From contig NZ_CP116257.1 in NCBI RefSeq assembly GCF_027947595.1, forward strand, positions 7,314,001-7,378,000: a DNA stretch of 64,000 bases, read 5' to 3'. The translations under genes and the position numbers were made by a program. The stretch's first letter is position 1, and every line of letters begins with the position of its first letter. The notes below the pieces were generated by a model that made no database searches, had not been told where the DNA came from, and worked only from the letters and a program-made list of their open reading frames with translations. Shown one piece after another: positions 57,710 to 64,000 of the stretch. Source of the DNA: Streptomyces lienomycini. Lineage in GTDB: Bacteria; Actinomycetota; Actinomycetes; Streptomycetales; Streptomycetaceae.

Positions 57710-60562
57710 TCAGTCCAGCCGTTCCGCCAGCACCTCCGCCAGATGCCGCCCCCGCACCCCCGCCACCTGCTCCAGCTGCGTCCGGCACGAGAAGCCGTCC
57801 GCCAGGACCACCGCGCCGTCCGGGGCCTCGCGCACCGCGGGGAGAAGCTGGTCCTCGGCGCACGCGGCCGACACCTCGTAGTGACCGTCCTCGAAGCCGA
57901 AGTTGCCCGCGAGGCCGCAGCAGCCGCCGCTCAACTCGCCGGTCAGGCCCACCGACGCGCGCAGGCGGCGGTCGGCCGCGTCGCCCAGGACCGCGTGCTG
58001 GTGGCAGTGGGTCTGGCCGACCGCCGGACGGTCCACGGCCGGCGGGGCCCAGTCGGGGGCGTGGCGCTCCAGCACCTCCGCGAACGTCAGCACACGCGCC
58101 GCGAGCCGGGCCGCGCGCGGGTCGTCGTGGAGCAGCTCGGGCAGGTCCGTGCGCAGGGCGGCGGCGCAGCTCGGCTCCAGCACGACGACCGGCGCGGACG
58201 TCTCCAGCACCGGGTCCATCAGGTCCAGCGTGCGGCGCATCACCGCGCGGGCGCGGTCCAGTTGGCCCGTCGAGACGTATGTCAGACCGCAGCACACCTG
58301 TCCCCGGCGGGCCGCCAGCAGGGACAGCGCCGACCTCGACGCACCGTCCCCGACCGCGCCGCGGCCCCGCAGCGTCGGCGGCAGCACCACCCGCAGCCCC
58401 GCCGCCTCCAGCACCCGTACGGCCGCCTGGCCGACGGAGGGGGAGAGGTGCTCGGTGAACGTGTCGGGCCAGAGCACCACCAGGTCGCCGTCACCGGACG
58501 CCACCCGGCGCCGCCCCCGCCACCACCTGCTGAACGTCTCCCCCGCCAGCCGCGGCACGTCCCGCTCCCCCGCGATCCCGCCCAGCCGCTTCGCCACCGC
58601 GGCCAACGGCCGTACGGACGCGAGGGTGTTGACGAGCGGGGCCACCCGCGCCCGCGCGGCCCACCGCAGCCACACCGGCAGCCATCCCATCGCGTAGTGG
58701 GCGGCCGGGCGGCGGCGCCCCTCGTAGTGGTGGTGCAGGAACTCCGCCTTGTACGTGGCCATGTCGACCCCGACCGGGCAGTCGGAGCGGCAGCCCTTGC
58801 AGGACAGGCACAGGTCGAGGGCGTCCCGGACCTCCGTCGACCGCCAGCCGTCCGTCACCACCTCCCCGGCGAGCATCTCGTGCAGCAGCCGGGCGCGGCC
58901 CCGCGTGGAGTGCTCCTCCTCCCCCGTCGCCCGGAAGGACGGGCACATGACGGACGAGCCCGCCGCCGACGTCGTACGGCACTTGGCGACGCCCACGCAG
59001 CGGCGCACCGCCGCCGAGAAGTCCCCGCCGTCGGACGGATACCCGAACTCCACGTCCACCGGCTCGCGCGGCAGGACGGAGAAGCGCAGGTTCGCGTCGA
59101 GCGGGGCCGGGCGGACCAGCATGCCCGGGTTGAGGAGGTCGTCGGGGTCCCAGACGGCCTTCGCGCGCTCGAAGAGCGCCACCGTCTCCGCGCCGTACAT
59201 CCTCGGCAGCAGCTCCGCCCGCGCCTGCCCGTCCCCGTGCTCCCCGGACAGCGAACCCCCGTGCGCCACGACCACGTCCGCCAGCTCCTCCGAGAAGCGC
59301 CGGAAGCCCGCCACCCCGGCCTCCGTCAGCAGGTCGAAGTCGATGCGTACGTGGATGCAGCCGTCGCCGAAGTGGCCGTACGGTGTGCCGCGCAGCTCGT
59401 GGGCGGTGAGCAGGCGCCGGAAGTCGCGCAGGTAGGCGCCCAGGCGGGCCGGCGGCACCGCGCAGTCCTCCCACCCCGGCCACGCCTCGGAGCCGTCCGG
59501 CATCCGCGTCGCCGTACCGCTCGCGTCCTCCCGGATCCGCCACAGCGTCCGCTGCCCGGCCGGGTCGGTGACGACGAGGGCGTCCACGACGTCCGCCGCC
59601 CGGACCACGGCCTCCGCACGCGCGCGTGCCTCCGTCTCCGTGTCGCCGCCGGTCTCCACGAACAGCCAGGCTCCGCCCCGCGGCAGCCCCTCCGTGGACG
59701 GCACCAGGTCCACCGCCATGCCCTCCACCGTCAGCGGGCCGAGCGGCAGCAGCCCCGCCGCCGCCTCCGCCGCGCCCGCCTCGTCGGCGTACCCCAGCAC
59801 CGCCAGCGCCCGCGCGCGCGGAGACTCGACCAACCCCACGACCGCCTCGGTCAGTACGCCCAGCGTGCCCTCCGAGCCGCAGAAGGAGCGGGCCACGTCG
59901 GCGCCGTTCTCCGGGAGCAGGGCGTCCAGCGCGTAGCCGGAGATGCGGCGGGGGAGGTCGGGAAAGCCCGTGCGCAGGCGGGCGAGGTCGCCGTCCACCA
60001 GCTCGCGCAGACCGTCCGGCGCCCCGGCCCACTCCTGCCCGAGCCGCAGCCGCCGCCCGCGCGCGGTCAGCACCGTCAGCTCGCGCACGCTGTCGGCCGT
60101 CGTGCCCCAGGCCACCGAGTGGGAGCCGCAGGAGTTGTTGCCGATCATGCCGCCGAGCGTGCAGCGGCTGTGGGTGGACGGGTCCGGGCCGAAGCGCAGC
60201 CCGTGCGGCGCGGCCGACCGCTGCAGCCGGTCCAGGACCAGCCCCGGCTGGACGACGGCCGTACGGGCCTCGGGGTCGAGGGCGACCAGCCGGTTCATGT
60301 GCCGGGTGAAGTCCAGCACCACGCCCGTACCCGTCGCCTGCCCGGCGATCGACGTGCCGCCGCCGCGCGCCACGACCGGCACCCCGCGCTCCCGGCACAC
60401 CTCCAGCACGGCCGCCACGTCGTCGGCGTCTCTCGGCGCCACGACCCCGAGCGGGACCCTCCGGTAGTTCGACGCGTCCATCGTGGTCAGCGCCCGGGAG
60501 GTGACGTCGAACCCGACCTCGCCGCGGACGGCCCTGCGCAGTGCTGCCTCCAGATCGGTCAT
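57710..60562 (-). CDS. Fused FAD-linked oxidase / Fe-S oxidoreductase (GlcD-GlcF type, D-lactate dehydrogenase-like)
   Basis: A 950-aa protein. The N-terminal 460 residues form a GlcD/Dld-type FAD-linked oxidase: PVVARGGGTSIAGQATGTGVVLDFTRHMNR, GPDPSTHSRCTLGGMIGNNSCGSHSVAWG and ARAELLPRMYG. The C-terminal part is GlcF-like, with two [4Fe-4S] clusters (CVGVAKCRTTSAAGSSVMCP and CLSCKGCRSDCP) and two CCG domains (VCCGLTY and GGCCGLAGNFGFE). It would oxidise D-lactate or glycolate, passing electrons to the respiratory chain. The ATG at 60562 is chosen; the frame opens earlier. Divergent from serC. Confidence 0.9.
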   Translation of the reverse strand: MTDLEAALRRAVRGEVGFDVTSRALTTMDASNYRRVPLGVVAPRDADDVAAVLEVCRERGVPVVARGGGTSIAGQATGTGVVLDFTRHMNRLVALDPEARTAVVQPGLVLDRLQRSAAPHGLRFGPDPSTHSRCTLGGMIGNNSCGSHSVAWGTTADSVRELTVLTARGRRLRLGQEWAGAPDGLRELVDGDLARLRTGFPDLPRRISGYALDALLPENGADVARSFCGSEGTLGVLTEAVVGLVESPRARALAVLGYADEAGAAEAAAGLLPLGPLTVEGMAVDLVPSTEGLPRGGAWLFVETGGDTETEARARAEAVVRAADVVDALVVTDPAGQRTLWRIREDASGTATRMPDGSEAWPGWEDCAVPPARLGAYLRDFRRLLTAHELRGTPYGHFGDGCIHVRIDFDLLTEAGVAGFRRFSEELADVVVAHGGSLSGEHGDGQARAELLPRMYGAETVALFERAKAVWDPDDLLNPGMLVRPAPLDANLRFSVLPREPVDVEFGYPSDGGDFSAAVRRCVGVAKCRTTSAAGSSVMCPSFRATGEEEHSTRGRARLLHEMLAGEVVTDGWRSTEVRDALDLCLSCKGCRSDCPVGVDMATYKAEFLHHHYEGRRRPAAHYAMGWLPVWLRWAARARVAPLVNTLASVRPLAAVAKRLGGIAGERDVPRLAGETFSRWWRGRRRVASGDGDLVVLWPDTFTEHLSPSVGQAAVRVLEAAGLRVVLPPTLRGRGAVGDGASRSALSLLAARRGQVCCGLTYVSTGQLDRARAVMRRTLDLMDPVLETSAPVVVLEPSCAAALRTDLPELLHDDPRAARLAARVLTFAEVLERHAPDWAPPAVDRPAVGQTHCHQHAVLGDAADRRLRASVGLTGELSGGCCGLAGNFGFEDGHYEVSAACAEDQLLPAVREAPDGAVVLADGFSCRTQLEQVAGVRGRHLAEVLAERLD

Positions 60563-60585
60563 GTTCCCAGCATGGGCTCTCGTAG

Positions 60586-61791
<1,206 letters not shown>

Positions 61792-61813
61792 CCGCGTCTC
61801 GTCGTACAACGAC

Positions 61814-61850
61814 GGAGGGCGCCCGGCGGATGATCCGCCGGGCGCCCTCC
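61814..61850. terminator. 17-bp perfect-stem bidirectional terminator after serC
   Basis: GGAGGGCGCCCGGCGGA (61814-61830) pairs perfectly with TCCGCCGGGCGCCCTCC (61834-61850) around a TGA loop. It lies between the serC stop and the end of the leftward Rpn-like gene. A near-copy occurs at 62875-62915. Confidence 0.88.
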
Positions 61851-61866
61851 GCGCATCCGTACGCTC

Positions 61867-62766
61867 CTACTCCTCGACGAACAGCTCCTCGGCGCGTGCC
61901 ACGCTGAGGGAGCGGCCGAGCCAGCTCCCCAGCGCGTCGAGATCGGTGCAGGCGGTGACCCGCTCCCGGACAGAGCCGGAGATCTCAATACCTCGCGCCT
62001 TGAGGATGTCCAGAACAGCCTCCGCCTTGCCCTTGGCGCGGCCTTCGAGCCAGGACTCCTCGACGATCGAGTTGCTGCCCGGGAAGTTCGGGGTGTAAGT
62101 GGCCATCAGATGCCTCCAGTAGTCACGCCCCGGGCCCTCGCCCAGACCGATTTCGACGATCTCCGCCCAGTCCACCCGGTCCACATCACCGGCTCCGGAC
62201 TTCCCTGCGTCGTCCGCCACTCCTGACGCCAGCGCGTCCAGTATCGCAGTCAGCCCCGGGTCCGAGGCGTAGGCGAGTGCGGAGAAGACGGCGACTCCGA
62301 GGTCTCGGGCCGCCTCGTCCGGCTCCGTGATCACGGGGAGGATTCCAGGCCCCAGGACCAGCGGGAAGACGACCATGCTGGTGTGGAAGCCACGCCCGAC
62401 ACGGATCGGTTCCGACGCCCAGGAAGCGGTCGCCTTGTCCTTGCACACCACCAGAAGGAAGGGCGGCAACCGGTACTTGGCGTACATGTGGGCCAAGTAG
62501 TACGTCCAGCTGTTGTGCTTGTCCGGGTCCGGCTTGCCCTGCGACTCGACGGCGAGCACGAAGCCGCCTTCCTCACCGGGCACACGTACCCGGAACACAC
62601 TGTCCACGCGGCGCTCGAGCGGCCTGATCTCGGTGAGATCGGTGTCCAGGGGCTCGATCGCGGTGTGCTCCGGAAACCCGATGCCCGCCCGCGGCAACAG
62701 CCGGGCGAACAGCCCCGGATCCACGCGGAAGATCCGGTGCAACGCTTCATGCGGTGAACTGACCAT
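61867..62766 (-). CDS. Rpn-like PD-(D/E)xK-type protein
   Basis: A 299-aa protein. The opening resembles Rpn/YhgA-like nucleases: EALHRIFRVDPGLFARLLPRAGIGFPEHTAIEPLDTDLTEIRPLERRVDSVFRVRVPGEEGGFVLAVESQGKPDPDKHNSWTYYLAHMY, with a D in RVDSVF, an E in LAVESQGK and a Q two residues later, as the PD-(D/E)xK core requires. The tail holds a long helix (EESWLEGRAKGKAEAVLDIL) common in this family. Rpn proteins promote RecA-independent recombination in E. coli. GC content is lower than in neighbouring genes, and two near-identical hairpins bracket the gene, both hints of transfer. Confidence 0.72.
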   Translation of the reverse strand: MVSSPHEALHRIFRVDPGLFARLLPRAGIGFPEHTAIEPLDTDLTEIRPLERRVDSVFRVRVPGEEGGFVLAVESQGKPDPDKHNSWTYYLAHMYAKYRLPPFLLVVCKDKATASWASEPIRVGRGFHTSMVVFPLVLGPGILPVITEPDEAARDLGVAVFSALAYASDPGLTAILDALASGVADDAGKSGAGDVDRVDWAEIVEIGLGEGPGRDYWRHLMATYTPNFPGSNSIVEESWLEGRAKGKAEAVLDILKARGIEISGSVRERVTACTDLDALGSWLGRSLSVARAEELFVEE

Positions 62767-62874
62767 GCGACGGAACGTAATCGCATGGGCACATTAAGCG
62801 CGGGGATTCGGGCCGGACTCAGCCGTATGGGTGAACATGCCAGAGGACTATGACAAGTCTGGTCGGCACGCAAG

Positions 62875-62915
62875 ACGAAGGGCGCCCGGCGGATCCCCCG
62901 CCGGGCGCCCTTCGT
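62875..62915. terminator. 18-bp perfect-stem hairpin, near-copy of the serC terminator
   Basis: ACGAAGGGCGCCCGGCGG (62875-62892) pairs perfectly with CCGCCGGGCGCCCTTCGT (62898-62915) around a 5-nt loop. It shares the core GGGCGCCCGGCGGAT with the hairpin at 61814. It lies upstream of the Rpn-like gene and 11 bp after the stop of the leftward DUF397 gene, for which it can be the terminator. Confidence 0.8.
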
Positions 62916-62926
62916 GCGTGCGATGC

Positions 62927-63109
62927 CTACGCGAACTGACCGAGGAAGGCCTGCCAGCCGTCGCGGGAGACGGTGAGCAGGGGGCCGTCCTGCTGCTTGC
63001 TGTCGCGGACGGCGCGACCGTCACCGGGGGCTGTGTGGGCAACCTCGACGCAATTGTTCTCCTGCCCCGAGTAGGAGGACTTGCGGAAAGGGCTTACGAC
63101 TTCAGTCAC
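62927..63109 (-). CDS. DUF397 protein
   Basis: A 60-aa protein with the DUF397 pattern: FRKSSYSGQENNCVEVAH, then GRAVRDSKQQDGPLLTVSRDGWQAFLGQF. DUF397 genes lie beside Scr1-type XRE regulators with a DUF5753 domain and are often proposed to act with them; BldB is a distant relative. GTG 63109 overlaps the stop of the truncated regulator by 4 nt (GTGA), as in intact pairs. Confidence 0.88.
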   Translation of the reverse strand: MTEVVSPFRKSSYSGQENNCVEVAHTAPGDGRAVRDSKQQDGPLLTVSRDGWQAFLGQFA

Positions 63110-63420
63110 GATCCGTCTTCCTTCAGGCTCCGCAGTATGCCCCGGATGAGCTGCGCACTCGCGTCCGGTGCCAGTGCCGACGAGCGTAGTAGGTCGTAGG
63201 CATTGGCGTAAGCGGCGAGGTCCTCGGCGCCCTCCAGGACCGACGTCCCTCGCGGGTTGTCCATGGCCACGGCTTCGACCGCGGGCTCTTCGTCAAAGCT
63301 GAAGGAGTAGAAGGCGGAGGAGTACCCGGCCAGGACACCCGCACTGAACGGCAGCACCTGCACGGTGACGTTCTTGCGCTGCCCCACCTCAAGGACGCAC
63401 CGCCCTCCGCAGCCCGCACT
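63106..63420 (-). pseudogene. Truncated Scr1-type XRE regulator (DUF5753 C-terminal remnant)
   Basis: Only about 90 residues of a DUF5753 C-terminal domain remain: LEVGQRKNVTVQVLPFSAGVLAGYSSAFYSFSFDEEPAVEAVAMDN to the AANAYDLLRSSALAPDASAQLIRGILRSL helix. Intact proteins of this family are about 270-290 aa with an N-terminal XRE helix-turn-helix, which is absent here; the sequence upstream of about 63400 no longer matches. The MerR-methyltransferase gene starts where the rest of the gene would be. The frame is open to 63432 but without a plausible start. The overlap with DUF397 is intact. Confidence 0.7.
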
Positions 63421-63450
63421 TGAAGCTGACACCGTGTGAGGACCTAGCGT
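63420..63450 (+). promoter_or_regulatory. MerR-type promoter with 19-bp spacer and operator
   Basis: TTGAAG at 63420-63425 and TAGCGT at 63445-63450 are spaced 19 bp, the long spacer typical of MerR-activated promoters. In the spacer, TGACACCGTGTGAG is a near-palindrome (ACAC-C-GTGT). The start codon GTG 63458 lies 7 nt downstream of the -10, so the mRNA should be leaderless. Autoregulation by the encoded MerR domain is likely. Confidence 0.6.
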
Positions 63451-63457
63451 TGCCGCC

Positions 63458-64000
63458 GTGGACGACGACGGGGCGGCGTGGTGGACGGTCGGCGAGCTGG
63501 CGCTGGCGTCCGGGGTGTCGGTGCGGGTGTTGCGGCACTGGGACGCGTTGGGGGTGGTGTCTCCCGAACGTACGCCGAGCGGCCACCGTCGCTACGGCCC
63601 CGCGCACGTCACGCGTCTGTACCGGGCGATGGCCCTGCGCCGGACCGGCCTGGGGCTCCGGCAGATCGCCGCGTTGCTGGCCCAGGAGGACCCGGACCCG
63701 GCAGCGACACTGCGCGCCCACCTCGACGACGTCGAGGAGGACCTCCGACGGCGAAGCCAACTCCGCGACCGGCTCCAGGCCGCGCTCGAAAGTGCGGAGC
63801 CGGACCAGTTGATGAAGGTGATCGAGACCATGACGATGTTCGAGCAGTACGTGCACGGCTACCGTTCCGAGGAGAGCACACGGCTCGCGGACCAGGCGGA
63901 CGCCCTCGCCGAGCTGTTGCACGCAGACACCCGCTTCCGGCCCGGCGAACGGGTCCTGGAGATGGGGTGCGGCGTGGGTGCTCAGACGGTCACCCTGGCT
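63458..64000 (+). CDS. MerR-family regulator fused to SAM methyltransferase (3' partial)
   Basis: The frame from GTG 63458 runs to the end of the window (181 codons). Residues about 8-78 are a MerR winged helix (WWTVGELALASGVSVRVLRHWDALGVVSPERTPSGHRRYGPAHVTRLYRAMALRRTGLGLRQIAALL). A coiled-coil linker (DDVEEDLRRRSQLRDRLQAALE) follows, then residues 120-181 begin a class-I methyltransferase: EQYVHGYRSEESTRLADQADALAELLHADTRFRPGERVLEMGCGVGAQTVTLA, with the SAM-binding E-M-G-C-G-V-G. The enzyme body is beyond the window. Such fusions are rare; the MerR part may sense the methyltransferase's ligand. Confidence 0.85.
   Translation, partial: MDDDGAAWWTVGELALASGVSVRVLRHWDALGVVSPERTPSGHRRYGPAHVTRLYRAMALRRTGLGLRQIAALLAQEDPDPAATLRAHLDDVEEDLRRRSQLRDRLQAALESAEPDQLMKVIETMTMFEQYVHGYRSEESTRLADQADALAELLHADTRFRPGERVLEMGCGVGAQTVTLA

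Noticed and set aside
62927..63420. DUF397 plus regulator fragment as a toxin-antitoxin pair
   Set aside because: The regulator half is truncated without a start and no toxin fold is visible; it is better read as a decayed Scr1-type pair.

Overview
The window is a very GC-rich, gene-dense chromosomal segment of a Streptomyces, closely syntenic with the core region of S. coelicolor that carries afsK-afsS-afsR, dmdR1, a citrate synthase, pdxH, the cinnamate/4-coumarate-CoA ligase gene and serC. Family assignments come from motifs and remembered protein families; no database search was run. The window begins inside a PHP-domain gene and ends inside a MerR-methyltransferase fusion gene. I see no rRNA or tRNA genes, no CRISPR array, no complete insertion sequence and no antibiotic biosynthetic cluster.

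Layout. 0-2.4 kb: PHP hydrolase, EEP-family phosphohydrolase, deazaflavin-type oxidoreductase. 2.5-10.7 kb: the pleiotropic Ser/Thr-kinase signalling locus, with afsR, afsS, a nucleotidyltransferase-like gene, a secreted protein, afsK and a VOC protein. 10.8-18.1 kb: TetR regulator, two PNPOx-fold genes, GNAT, flavoprotein monooxygenase, membrane protein, MFS transporter and GlxA-type regulator. 18.4-22.6 kb: a signalling island with an RsbW-like ATPase, an EF-hand protein, a STAS antagonist, an ECF-like sigma factor and a zinc-finger/MDMPI anti-sigma-like protein. 22.7-30.1 kb: purU, a SCO4402-like gene, a solute-binding lipoprotein, a 34-bp tandem repeat, a frameshifted Gln-rich membrane protein, a TPR regulator and a degenerate primase-polymerase. 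30.1-38.3 kb: an ABC exporter, an alpha/beta-fold protein lacking its Ser nucleophile, dmdR1 divergent from a SIS gene with a DasR-type dre site between them, a PAS protein and a RidA-GNAT fusion. 38.6-40.7 kb: citrate synthase and pdxH.

40.8-51.0 kb is one long leftward operon of eight genes: TIGR03084-like protein, AtuA-like protein, biotin-dependent carboxylase beta and alpha, acyl-CoA dehydrogenase, CoA ligase, enoyl-CoA hydratase and TetR. It resembles a terpenoid or branched-chain acyl-CoA degradation pathway and has a palindromic operator at its promoter. 51.3-56.4 kb holds a drug/metabolite exporter, NUDIX, DinB and FG-GAP proteins, and a small GntR regulator with two overlapping small genes. 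56.5-61.8 kb holds a Tat-exported lipase-like enzyme, a GlcD/GlcF-type oxidoreductase and serC. 61.8-64.0 kb looks like accessory DNA: a lower-GC Rpn-like nuclease gene bracketed by two near-identical hairpins, a DUF397 gene, a truncated Scr1-type regulator remnant and the MerR-methyltransferase fusion.

Many genes here have a -10-like hexamer 6-7 nt before the start codon, which suggests leaderless transcripts. The most promising leads are the Atu-like operon with its operator, the dre site between dmdR1 and the SIS gene, the active-site losses in the alpha/beta-fold and RidA-like proteins, the tandem duplication of a gene's 3' end, the Ca2+/sigma signalling island and the MerR-methyltransferase fusion.
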